Translations under genes and position numbers: made by a program | Assembly: GCF_001598435.1 (NCBI RefSeq) | Contig: NZ_BCYY01000009.1 | Span: 123,660 to 187,659 of the forward strand | Origin: Sphingomonas pituitosa NBRC 102491 | GTDB lineage: Bacteria; Pseudomonadota; Alphaproteobacteria; Sphingomonadales; Sphingomonadaceae | Direction of reading: 5' to 3' | DNA length: 64,000 bases | The notes under the pieces: generated by a model | The model's database searches: none | What the model was told of the DNA's origin: nothing | What the model saw: the letters and a program-made list of their open reading frames with translations, nothing else | In this document: in pieces, positions 8,516 to 17,485 of the stretch | How positions within the stretch are numbered: the first letter of the stretch is position 1 | Layout: each line of letters starts with the position of its first letter

Positions 8516-11500
8516 AGCCCCGGACAATGCAGCTCAGCAATCTTCCTCTTTCGTTGACGGCCGCGCTGGGGCTCGTGCTCGCCGCCGCCGATGGTACGCC
8601 AGCAAAGGCTATGGGCGACCGCGCTGCCGGGCACCTGCCTGGCGCGGCTGCGGCGCAGACCGACTCGCCGGCGCGCGAGCTGGATGCGATCGCCGCCGGC
8701 GGGGAACCGGTCGCGGTGCGCGCGGCGGCGTTGCTCGCCCGCGCGACCGCCGCGTGGCAGCGCGGCGACGCCGACCTCGCCATGGCCGCGGCCGACCGCG
8801 CCGTCGCGCTTTCCCCGAATACCGACACCCGGCGGCTGCGCGCCGAACTGCTCGATGCGCGCGGCCAGGAGGTCGCCGCCCGGGCGGCGTACGCCGAGGC
8901 TGCCGAGGCCAGTCGCGATCCGCAGGAACGGGCCCTGTTCCGCCTGCGCATCGCCCTGCTCGCGGACCGCCAGGAGCCGGCGGCACTGGTTCCGTTTGCC
9001 AAGGGCCAGCAAGCGAACGGCGTCGCCATCGCACTTGCGCTGCTCGGCGATGCCCGCGACGCGCTCGCCCTGTACCGACCGGCGGCAGTCGGTCCCGCCG
9101 CGTCGGTCGATGCGCTGCGCCTGGCCGAATGGGCGATTGCCGCTGCAGACCCCGCCGCCGCGCGCGACCATGCATGGCGCGCCTACCGGCTGGCGACCGG
9201 CGCACCCGATCGCCGCTATGCGCTGGCGCTGCTGGTCGAAAGCTTCCGCAACGCCGGGGACCTGCCGGGCGCGCTCGCCTTTCTCGAACCGCATGCGCAG
9301 GATGCAGAGATCGCGCAGCTGAGGGTCGACCTTCTGCTCGAACTCGAGCGCTACGATGCGGCGCTGGCCATGGTGGGCAAGGCGAGCGATCCCGCAATGC
9401 GCGAGCGGCTGCTCGGCATCCTCGACCTGGCGGGGCGCGCGCAGGAGGGCGAGGGAGAATATCGGCGCCTGATCGCAGCCGATCCGCACCGGCCCGAAGG
9501 TTATGCCGCGCTGGCTATCCTGCTGCTGAGCGAAGGTCGGCGCGACGCGGCGGTTGCGGTGTACCGGGACCTGTTCGCCGCCAATCCGGGACGGGCCGAC
9601 CTGTTGGTAGCCGCGGCCCGCCAGATGATCGCCATGGGCCTGCGCGGGCAGGCGATGGGGCTGATGGAGGCCGTCGCCGGCGCACCGGGCATGGCGGTAC
9701 CCTACCGCTTTTTCCGCGTGGAGATCGATCGCGCGCAGGGTCGCGATGCCGACGCGCTCGCCCAGCTCGCCGCGCTGCGCGACATCGTTCCCGCCGCCGC
9801 ACCCGAGCGGGTGGCCATTGCCGACGCCTATGACGGCATGGGCCACAAGGAGGAGGCGCTTGCGGTGTTGCGCGGGCTGGAGGCCGCCGCGCCGACGCTG
9901 GATTATGACCAGCGCGTCCATATCGCCGCACTCGCAGGCCAGGCCGGCCATGGCGAGGAAGCGCTTTCGCGCTGGCGTCGCCTGTGGCGCGCCGCAGAAC
10001 TGCCGGCCCGCAAAGCATATCTTGCCAAGCAGATCGTGAAGACGGCGCAGGCGCTGGGTACGCTCGATGCGCTAGCCGCCGAACTCGAACATGCACTAGC
10101 CAGCCGCACGGGCGAAGACGAACTGGCGCTGCTCGTCGAGCTGCGGATCGCCCAGAACAACCGCGCCGCGGCCGTCGCCGCGGTCGAGCGCGACGCGGGC
10201 GCCCACGCGACGGCGGAGACCACCAAGCTCAGCCGGTTGGTCGGCGTCTATGCGCGGCTCGGCGACCACGACCGCGTGAACCAGACACTGCGCCAGCTGA
10301 TGCGCGCCGATCCGAAGAACGCCGATCTCTATCTTCGCCAGCTCACCCTCAATGCCGTGCGCTTCGCACCCGATGGCGAAGCACCGGCGGCGAAGCGCGT
10401 GCGCGTGGCTGCGCTGCTTGGTGAACTCGACCGGGCATCGCCTGCCTCCGATGCCCAGGCCACCCGTTTCGCCGCCGCCGTCTACGCCTCGGCGGGGCTC
10501 GATGAGGATGCCCTGCAGGCATATCGACGTGCGGCAGCGCTGCAGCCAGGCGACATGGAGGCGATCACCCAGATGTCCGACCTGCTGCGCAAACAGGGCA
10601 GGCAGGCGGAAGCCGTGACGATGCTGCAATATGCGGCAGGCCAGGCGCGCGATCTGCCCGCCTTCCTGGCCGCGATCGATGCGATGGCGGCCGTGCTCGC
10701 AGCTGATCCGAACGGCGCGCCCGCCCCGCCCGGTCTGGTCCGGCTCGCCGGCGCTCGCCTGCGCTGGGCGGAACGCCGGGCGCTCGAGCGGATCGCCGTT
10801 GGCGGCGAAGATCCGCGCCTTTACGCCCTTGTTGCCGATCTCGGCCAGGCAACGGCCGATTTTCCGCTCCAGCTGCGCGCCTATACCAATGCGCTTGCCG
10901 CGGCGGGGGACCAGCGGGCGGCGGTGCTGCGCGTGCTGGTGACGCTCGCATCGGGCGGGAACCCCGGCAGCGAAGGCGCCGGGCCGGTGGTGGGCGATGT
11001 CCATGCCAAGCTGGCGTTCGGCCGGCGCTTGCTCGCGCTGAAGCGTGATTATCCGCCCGACCTCTATACCGAACTGGCCAAGGCGCTGCTCGCGGTGCGC
11101 GACGTTGCCGGCGCGGAACGGGCGTTCGGCATGATGCGCGACACCGGCGGCCTGGTCGATCTGGATCGCCTGCGGGGCGATGCCTATGCGGCCAGCGGGT
11201 ATGTCGACCAGGCGCTGCGCAACTATGATCGCGCCCTGCTGCGCGACCGCGACGACCCCGATCTGGTGGTCAAGACCTCGATCCTCCGCGAGCAGCGCGG
11301 CGACGATGCGACAGCCTTCGACTGGTACTGGCGCGCGACGGAGGCGCTGGCGCAGCGCCAGCCGCTGCGCAGCGGCGGCGAGGAGGCTGCACTCGACATC
11401 CGGCAATATGCGGGAACCTTGCTGGAAGGGCTGATGATGACCTGGCCGGACGAGGGGCCGGCGGCCGACCGCGTCGTCGCCCGGTTCGATGTCCTGCTGG

Positions 11501-14007
11501 CCGAGGCGGCTGCGGCGGTCGTGCCAAGCGACGGCGTCGGCCTGCCCGGCCATGCACGCCTGCGCTTCCTGGCGGATCTCGGTCGGCGCATCGCCGACCG
11601 GCGGTCCGACCCGGCGCTTGCCGATCGGATCGATGCGGCGATCGCCCCGCTGCTTCCCCGCGATGCGGAAGCACGGCGCGCGCGCGACCTGTTCCGCGAC
11701 ATCGAAGGGTGGCAGCCGGCCCGGCCGATCGGGCCCGACTGGATCGCCCGGGCGCTTGCGCGGCAGGCGGACGATACGGATAATGTCGAACTCGCCCAAT
11801 CCATCGCGCTCGCCAGCCGGGATGTGGACGCGATCCAAGCGCAGGTCGCGGAGGCAATGGCCACGGAAGCGGAGAGTGTTGCCGCGGTGCAGCGCGGCGA
11901 GGCCCGGCAAGGCATGACCTCGCCGCTCTACGGCTTGCTGCTGAAGGGCGTGGACGCGCTGCCCGCAGGCCTGTTCCGCACGCTCCTGCTCGAACCGCTG
12001 GACAAGGCACCCTATCGCGATGCCATGCTGTTCGACATCTATCGCAGCGGGTCCGGCTGGTTCGATCGCATGGAGAAGGCGGCCGGGCATCCGCTTCTCG
12101 GGGACGCGCGGATGCTGAACCTGGTGGCCGAACGAGCAGGCCCCCTCCCCTATACCCGCGCCAGCTTTACCAGCCGGCGCGACGTCTCCGCCTCGCCGGC
12201 CGGTATCGTCGCCCGCTTCTCGATCCCGCAGAAGCTCAAGCTCTACGAGGACCTGGTCGAACAGATGCGCCAACAGGGCCGAGAGACGGGATATCAGGAG
12301 GCGCTCGTCGGCCAGCTGCTTGCCGCGCGCCTCGACGACGGCCAACGCACACGGCTAGCGGTCGCGATGGGCGCGGACATCGGGTTCGACCGACATCTTG
12401 GCGACCGCACGACGCCCTTCATCGTCCAGAAGCTGCTGGTGCTGGACACCGCGCCCGAAAACCAGGCGCTTTTGCTCGCGCGCGCCGCAGACGCAGCGGC
12501 GCGCTATGCCGATGCACGGCATCTGCCGGCGTTTCTGAAGGCGTTTTTCGGCGGCGATACCGCCACTGCCTATGCGGAACTCGTTGCACTGCAGGCGGAT
12601 ACCAGCGCGCGCTACCCGGCGCTGGACTATGCGACGCCCATCATCCGCCAGCGCTTCGCCGCCGAGGAACGACATGCGATCGATACATTCCTGGCCCGCG
12701 CCCAGGCCTCGCCGGCCGAAACCGCTTCGTTCTACCGCCGCTTCGTCGTCGCCGCGCAATCGGCTGGAAACAAGGCGGAGCGGGATGCCATCCCGAGCTA
12801 TTACCGCAAGCTCGCGACCCTCGAACCCGACAACCCCACCTATGTGAGCGGCGCTGCGGATGCCCTGTGGGCGGCGGGTGACCGCGCTGGCGCCGTCGCG
12901 TTGTTGACGCGCTATGTCTCGGTGCATGCGAGCGACCAGGACGCGGCGTCGGTGTTGCAGATCGCCGAACGTCTGCTGGGACACGAGGATGCCTACGCCG
13001 CTGTCGCCAGGACAAGCCACGTCGATGTTCGAAACGACGACTGGCTGCTCCAGATGGTGAACCGCGCAAACGCGCCCGCGCCGGGCGGGTTCGAGTTCTC
13101 CTTCGCAGCGTTGTTCGGGCGCGTGTATCCCGACTATGCCGCGCGCTTCGCGAGCGACCCCGCGGTGGCCGAGATCGAACGCCGGCGCCACCTGGCGGAG
13201 GCCCAGCAGGCGGGCTCATCCTACACGTCGCCGCTGGCGCCGTTGTACGAGGCAGCGGGCAAGGCGCCGGCAACGGTTCTGGCCCAATTGCGGGCGCTCT
13301 GGCGCGGAACCGCGCCCCGAGAGGGCGACGAGGGCGCCTCGCTCTCCGGGCGCCAGCAAGTGCTGCAGGGATTGCCCGATCCTGCCAATCCGACTCCGGA
13401 AACCGCGCCCTTGCTCGCTATATTGCGGACGCCTGCGGGAACACGGGAGCTCGAACGCTGGCGCGGGGCTATCGATCTGCAGCTTCGCGGCTATGCCGAG
13501 CGGCTCGACATGCTGATTGTCGATGGACTGGTGCACCAGGGCGTGGCCCCGGCGAGGATTGCCGCCGGGCTCGCGGCCCTTTCGAACGGCACGTTGCGGT
13601 CGGATGCGCTGGACCTGCTCGCGCAACTGATGGTGCGACTGGAGACGCGGCTCTCCGCTCTCCAGGCACAGGCGCTGACCACCCGCCTCGCCGCCGCCCC
13701 CGTGCAGAGCGCCGATGCCAGGATCCGTTTCGCCGAGCTCTACGCGCGGGCGGGCGACACCCAGGCGGCGGGCCAGCTGCTCGAAGCGGCGTTGCTGCAG
13801 CTGGTCTATCCAGCAGCCACGGAAGCCATGTATGGTGGCGACGTTGCGGCGAAATTCGCGGCACTGCTCGCGTCGCTGCACCGCTGGCCGGACGCCGCGG
13901 CCGCGCAGGCAACCGAGAAGAAGCTGCGGGCACGGCTTCGCCAGGAGCTTGGCGATTCCGCCGATGCGCCGCCGTTCGGCACCGATGCCGACGCCGCGGC
14001 TTCGTAA
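8512..14007 (+). CDS. Very large TPR repeat protein, exported
   Basis: An 1831-residue protein starting with an ATG that overlaps the previous stop; a second in-frame ATG at 8527 is possible. A hydrophobic export signal covers about residues 10-32. The rest is almost wholly alpha-helical TPR-type repeats, recognisable from recurring A-x2-LG/Y-x3-G-x2-A patterns such as DAALAMVG and HRPEGYAALAILLLSEGR. No catalytic motif was seen. TPR proteins are scaffolds, and as the last member of the DUF58/BatA/VWA series this one likely assembles or docks an envelope complex. The size is exceptional, since TPR partners in Bat-type loci are usually a few hundred residues. Confidence 0.8.
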   Translation: MKPRTMQLSNLPLSLTAALGLVLAAADGTPAKAMGDRAAGHLPGAAAAQTDSPARELDAIAAGGEPVAVRAAALLARATAAWQRGDADLAMAAADRAVALSPNTDTRRLRAELLDARGQEVAARAAYAEAAEASRDPQERALFRLRIALLADRQEPAALVPFAKGQQANGVAIALALLGDARDALALYRPAAVGPAASVDALRLAEWAIAAADPAAARDHAWRAYRLATGAPDRRYALALLVESFRNAGDLPGALAFLEPHAQDAEIAQLRVDLLLELERYDAALAMVGKASDPAMRERLLGILDLAGRAQEGEGEYRRLIAADPHRPEGYAALAILLLSEGRRDAAVAVYRDLFAANPGRADLLVAAARQMIAMGLRGQAMGLMEAVAGAPGMAVPYRFFRVEIDRAQGRDADALAQLAALRDIVPAAAPERVAIADAYDGMGHKEEALAVLRGLEAAAPTLDYDQRVHIAALAGQAGHGEEALSRWRRLWRAAELPARKAYLAKQIVKTAQALGTLDALAAELEHALASRTGEDELALLVELRIAQNNRAAAVAAVERDAGAHATAETTKLSRLVGVYARLGDHDRVNQTLRQLMRADPKNADLYLRQLTLNAVRFAPDGEAPAAKRVRVAALLGELDRASPASDAQATRFAAAVYASAGLDEDALQAYRRAAALQPGDMEAITQMSDLLRKQGRQAEAVTMLQYAAGQARDLPAFLAAIDAMAAVLAADPNGAPAPPGLVRLAGARLRWAERRALERIAVGGEDPRLYALVADLGQATADFPLQLRAYTNALAAAGDQRAAVLRVLVTLASGGNPGSEGAGPVVGDVHAKLAFGRRLLALKRDYPPDLYTELAKALLAVRDVAGAERAFGMMRDTGGLVDLDRLRGDAYAASGYVDQALRNYDRALLRDRDDPDLVVKTSILREQRGDDATAFDWYWRATEALAQRQPLRSGGEEAALDIRQYAGTLLEGLMMTWPDEGPAADRVVARFDVLLAEAAAAVVPSDGVGLPGHARLRFLADLGRRIADRRSDPALADRIDAAIAPLLPRDAEARRARDLFRDIEGWQPARPIGPDWIARALARQADDTDNVELAQSIALASRDVDAIQAQVAEAMATEAESVAAVQRGEARQGMTSPLYGLLLKGVDALPAGLFRTLLLEPLDKAPYRDAMLFDIYRSGSGWFDRMEKAAGHPLLGDARMLNLVAERAGPLPYTRASFTSRRDVSASPAGIVARFSIPQKLKLYEDLVEQMRQQGRETGYQEALVGQLLAARLDDGQRTRLAVAMGADIGFDRHLGDRTTPFIVQKLLVLDTAPENQALLLARAADAAARYADARHLPAFLKAFFGGDTATAYAELVALQADTSARYPALDYATPIIRQRFAAEERHAIDTFLARAQASPAETASFYRRFVVAAQSAGNKAERDAIPSYYRKLATLEPDNPTYVSGAADALWAAGDRAGAVALLTRYVSVHASDQDAASVLQIAERLLGHEDAYAAVARTSHVDVRNDDWLLQMVNRANAPAPGGFEFSFAALFGRVYPDYAARFASDPAVAEIERRRHLAEAQQAGSSYTSPLAPLYEAAGKAPATVLAQLRALWRGTAPREGDEGASLSGRQQVLQGLPDPANPTPETAPLLAILRTPAGTRELERWRGAIDLQLRGYAERLDMLIVDGLVHQGVAPARIAAGLAALSNGTLRSDALDLLAQLMVRLETRLSALQAQALTTRLAAAPVQSADARIRFAELYARAGDTQAAGQLLEAALLQLVYPAATEAMYGGDVAAKFAALLASLHRWPDAAAAQATEKKLRARLRQELGDSADAPPFGTDADAAAS

Positions 14008-14027
14008 CGGCGAAGGGGAGAAGGGGC

Positions 14028-15494
14028 ATGGCGCGAGCATGGCCGCATCGATCGATGTTCGGACAGATGGCGCTGCTCACGCTGCTGCTGGTCGCCTTAG
14101 GCGTCTATGTGCTCGCCATCCGGCCCATTCTGGACGTGCTGCCGCCAAGCGCCTTCGATCCGCTGGATGTCAGCGCCCAGAAAGTGAGCGAGACGATCAA
14201 CGCCGAAATCTGGATGCTGGACGGGCATCCCGATCGTGCCGTGTCGCGCGAGTTCCAGGCGGTGATGACGGCGGCGAGGCAGCGCAATCCCGGCTTCCGC
14301 TACTATATTCGTGTGGGCGATCGAACGCTCGGCAATCTTTCGGCGCCCGTCTATTTCGAACGGACCGGCCTGGCCCGTCTCGAGGCGGTGCGCCGACAAA
14401 CCCCCGTTCCGAGCCTGTGCATGCAGATGTTCGAGAACCTGTCGACCGCCGGTTCGATAGGAAAGATGGAATATATCTATTGCGCGTCTCCGCGCTATTA
14501 TGAATATTTCGGTCTCCAGCATCCCTTTCCTACCGACATCGATCGCACGGACCGGGCATTTCGCAAGATATTCTGGAGCTATAGCGACCGCTTCCTGTTG
14601 TCGGTCGGCGCGGTGTTTGCCCTGGTGTCGCTCGTCATACTGTTCAACATGTGGACGATCCGGCGCGTGGCCCGCGTGGCGCAATCGTTCGATGGCAACC
14701 GGCTCGATCTTCAGCTCCCGGAGAAAGGCATTCCGCAGGAGGTGCTGCCGCTGGTGCGGGCCGTCAACCAGTTGATCGGCCGGCTGGCGACCACCCAGGC
14801 CCGGCAAAAATTCTTCCTCTCCGCCGCCGCGCACGAGATGCGCACGCCGCTTACCGTGCTTCGGACGCGGCTCGAACTGCTCGACGAAGCCCCGATCAAG
14901 GATAAGCTCATCGGCGATGTCCGCCGGCTCACGAACCTGGTGAACCAGCTGCTGACGCTGATGAAGATCAACACGCTGCTTGAGGTGGAAGGTACGATCG
15001 ATCTCGTCGCAAGCACCCGCAAGGTGATCGCAAGCCTGGGGCCGCTTGCCGCCCCGCGCGGAATCGCGATCAGCTTCGCGCCGCAATCCGACGCCTTCCC
15101 TGTCGTCGGCAGCGCCGAGCTGATTGAAGTGGCCATTGCCAATCTGATCGACAATGCGTTGTCTTTCACGCCCGATGGGGGCGAGGTGTTCGTCGCGCTG
15201 GATGCCGACGGTCTCCTCTCGGTCCGCGATTTCGGGCCCGGGATCGATCCCGCCAAGGCCGTCACCCTGTTCGAGCCCTTCGTGCGACATCCCAGCAACC
15301 GCCGCGGCCATGGCTTGGGCCTCGCGATCGTCAAGGCCGTGGTGACGCTGCACGGCGGGACGGTGGCCGCCCGCAACGCGGAAGGGGCAGGCGCCGTGTT
15401 CGAGCTCCGGCTGCCGAACGATCCGGATCCACGACGCACCGGGGCCGCTAACGCCGCGACGGTGCGCATCCCCTCCTTCGACGCCACCTTCTGA
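14028..15494 (+). CDS. Sensor histidine kinase
   Basis: A 488-residue inner-membrane kinase preceded by a strong GGGGAGAAGGGG ribosome site. Transmembrane helices lie near residues 12-32 and 188-209 and flank a periplasmic sensor region of about 150 residues. A HAMP-like linker follows. The phosphoacceptor His269 lies in AAAHEMRTPL, the N box in LIDNALSF (N376), and the G boxes in DFGPGID and GHGLGLAIVKA. All catalytic motifs are intact. There is no response regulator on either side, so the cognate partner must lie elsewhere. It begins 20 bases after the TPR gene and may be cotranscribed with the envelope operon. Confidence 0.92.
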   Translation: MARAWPHRSMFGQMALLTLLLVALGVYVLAIRPILDVLPPSAFDPLDVSAQKVSETINAEIWMLDGHPDRAVSREFQAVMTAARQRNPGFRYYIRVGDRTLGNLSAPVYFERTGLARLEAVRRQTPVPSLCMQMFENLSTAGSIGKMEYIYCASPRYYEYFGLQHPFPTDIDRTDRAFRKIFWSYSDRFLLSVGAVFALVSLVILFNMWTIRRVARVAQSFDGNRLDLQLPEKGIPQEVLPLVRAVNQLIGRLATTQARQKFFLSAAAHEMRTPLTVLRTRLELLDEAPIKDKLIGDVRRLTNLVNQLLTLMKINTLLEVEGTIDLVASTRKVIASLGPLAAPRGIAISFAPQSDAFPVVGSAELIEVAIANLIDNALSFTPDGGEVFVALDADGLLSVRDFGPGIDPAKAVTLFEPFVRHPSNRRGHGLGLAIVKAVVTLHGGTVAARNAEGAGAVFELRLPNDPDPRRTGAANAATVRIPSFDATF

Positions 15495-15569
15495 TTGGTA
15501 CCGCGGCCAGCTCCAGGCAAGCTTGGCGTGGCAAGGCGGGCGGCAGTCCCATAGCCGGAATCCCTGCCG

Positions 15570-16448
15570 ATGCTTCCTGTTGCGCTGCCCGCCATCTTCG
15601 CCGTCCTGCCGGTCGAGGACGCCTCCGAACCCCTGCGCTACGATCCGCGCGGCAGGCCGGTGGTGTCGGTACGCATCAACGGGCAGGGCCCGTTCGACAT
15701 GGTGCTGGACACGGGCGCCCAGTCGAGCCTGCTGGCACCGGCACTGGCCGAGCGACTCAAGCTGCCGCCGATGGACAGCGACATGCGGATCGTCGGCGCG
15801 ACCGGCGGCGCGGCCGCCACCCTGTATCCCGTCGATCACCTCGCCAACGCGCTGCTCGAACAGCGCGATGTCGCGCTGTTCCGCTTCCCCAATCCGCAGG
15901 TCACGACCGCGCTCGGCATCCTTGGCATGGAGTCGTTCGGCGATCGTCAGCTGATGTTCGATCGCGCGGCGGGCCGCGTCGTCGCACGCCCCTCGGCCGC
16001 GGTGCAGGGCCGCTTCGTTGCCCTGAAGGGCCGGATTGGCGACAACGGCCTGCTGCTCGTGCCGCTGATCCTCAACGGCGTTACGATCGAGGCGCTGGTC
16101 GATACCGGCGCATCTGCAACCATCGCCAATGCCGCCGCCCTTCGCGCGCTCGGATGGACGCCGGACGATCCCCGTCTGGCTGCGGCCGGCCAGATCCGTG
16201 GCGCCACGGCCGATCAACAGGGGGTCCGCAGTACCCGCATGGCGAGCGTCAAGATCGGACCAGCCACCCTGCACGACGTGCCGATCTACTTCACCGGCGC
16301 CGGCAGCGCCGACGCCAAGCCCGAAATCATCCTCGGCGCCGATCTGTTGAACCTTTTCGATGCATTCGCGCTCGACTTTCCGCGTGCGGAGTTCCAAGTC
16401 CGGATCCCGGAGCAACCGGCAGCAGCGCCACCCGCTCCGACACGCTAG
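15570..16448 (+). CDS. Retropepsin-like aspartic protease with two DTG motifs
   Basis: A 292-residue protein with a weakly hydrophobic N-terminus that may act as an export signal. Two active-site motifs are present in one chain: DTGAQSS at residues 47-53 and DTGASAT at 178-184. Each is followed by a hydrophobic stretch with ILGM or ILGADLL, as in clan AA peptidases. Retroviral-type proteases supply one DTG per subunit and dimerise; here both halves are in one polypeptide, as in pepsin. The cellular substrate is unknown. It is followed two bases later by an SGNH hydrolase gene and probably shares its transcript. Confidence 0.85.
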   Translation: MLPVALPAIFAVLPVEDASEPLRYDPRGRPVVSVRINGQGPFDMVLDTGAQSSLLAPALAERLKLPPMDSDMRIVGATGGAAATLYPVDHLANALLEQRDVALFRFPNPQVTTALGILGMESFGDRQLMFDRAAGRVVARPSAAVQGRFVALKGRIGDNGLLLVPLILNGVTIEALVDTGASATIANAAALRALGWTPDDPRLAAAGQIRGATADQQGVRSTRMASVKIGPATLHDVPIYFTGAGSADAKPEIILGADLLNLFDAFALDFPRAEFQVRIPEQPAAAPPAPTR

Positions 16449-16450
16449 GC

Positions 16451-17485
16451 ATGACAACGCGCAAACCGTCGCAAGGGGACAGCGGCAGGTATGGCGCATC
16501 CACGGACCGAACGGAATCGAAGGTGAAACTGGTTTTTCCCCCGGATGCGACGGACAGCCTCCAGCATGGCGCCGGCGGCGCATCTCCTACCGGACCCGCA
16601 AGGCGATTTCTGCACCCGGCGCGCATCGTGATGGATCGCGGCGCGGTCCTCGCAGTCGGATTTGTCGCGGGTATCTGCGTCGGCATATCGTTCGACCTGC
16701 GACGCCCGGCGCCGCCGCCCCAGCCCGCGCCCGTCTCGGTGCCGGTCTCGACGCCGCAATCGTCGCCCCCGCTCCCTGCGGAGGATGCCGTCGACCGGCG
16801 CGTCGTTGCGCGCGTGGCGCAGCGTGGCATCGTCCGCGTCGGCGTATTCGGCGACAGCTTCGGCGTCGGATTGTGGGAAGCGCTGGACCACCAGCTCCCG
16901 CGCGACAAAGGCTTCGAAGTGTTGCGCTTCGCCAAGGAAGCAACCGGCTTCACGCAATATCATCGCCTGAACCTGGAAGATCGCGCCCGTGAACAACTCG
17001 CCGCGGATCCGGTGGACGTGGCGGTGATCTGCTTCGGCGCGAACGACGCCGTGCCCTTCTACGATGCGGGCCATGAACTGCCGTTGCTCAGCGAAGGCTG
17101 GAAGCGCGTGGTGGGCGAACGGATCGACCGGTTCGTCGCCGTGACCCGCTCGACCGGGGCGGCCGTCTACTGGGTCGGGCTGCCCGCCATGCGCGACGCC
17201 CGGCTCGATGCGTCGATCCAGGCGATGAACGCCTTCTATGCCGAACACATGCGCCGGCTGAACGTGCCGTTCCTCGAAACCCGTTCGCTTTCCGTGGACG
17301 CAGAAGGGCGTTACGCCGCCTATCTGCCAGACGACAAGACCGGCGCCCGCAAACTCATCCGTACCAATGACGGCGTTCACATGCTGGGCGTGGGCTATCA
17401 GCACCTCACCCAGGGCCTCGCATCAAGCATCGCGGCGATGCGCGACAAGCTGCGTGCCGGCACCGGAACGGATCGCGCCAGATGA
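16451..17485 (+). CDS. SGNH/DUF459-type hydrolase, membrane anchored
   Basis: A 344-residue protein. After a polar N-terminus a single transmembrane segment lies near residues 62-80, followed by a Pro-rich linker (about 86-110) and an SGNH catalytic domain. The nucleophile is in GVFGDSFGVG (S136), the oxyanion Asn in FGANDA, and the Asp-His pair in NDGVHMLG near the C-terminus. DUF459/SGNH proteins act on acyl esters of extracytoplasmic glycans. An in-frame ATG at 16631 would begin directly at the membrane helix and is a reasonable alternative start. It overlaps the next gene by four bases. Confidence 0.82.
   Translation: MTTRKPSQGDSGRYGASTDRTESKVKLVFPPDATDSLQHGAGGASPTGPARRFLHPARIVMDRGAVLAVGFVAGICVGISFDLRRPAPPPQPAPVSVPVSTPQSSPPLPAEDAVDRRVVARVAQRGIVRVGVFGDSFGVGLWEALDHQLPRDKGFEVLRFAKEATGFTQYHRLNLEDRAREQLAADPVDVAVICFGANDAVPFYDAGHELPLLSEGWKRVVGERIDRFVAVTRSTGAAVYWVGLPAMRDARLDASIQAMNAFYAEHMRRLNVPFLETRSLSVDAEGRYAAYLPDDKTGARKLIRTNDGVHMLGVGYQHLTQGLASSIAAMRDKLRAGTGTDRAR

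Noticed and set aside
10096..12345. Long minus-strand frame of 749 codons opposite the TPR gene
   Set aside because: Its composition (runs of His, Arg, Gln) is typical of a reverse shadow of high-GC coding DNA, and the forward TPR gene is continuous and coupled to its neighbours.
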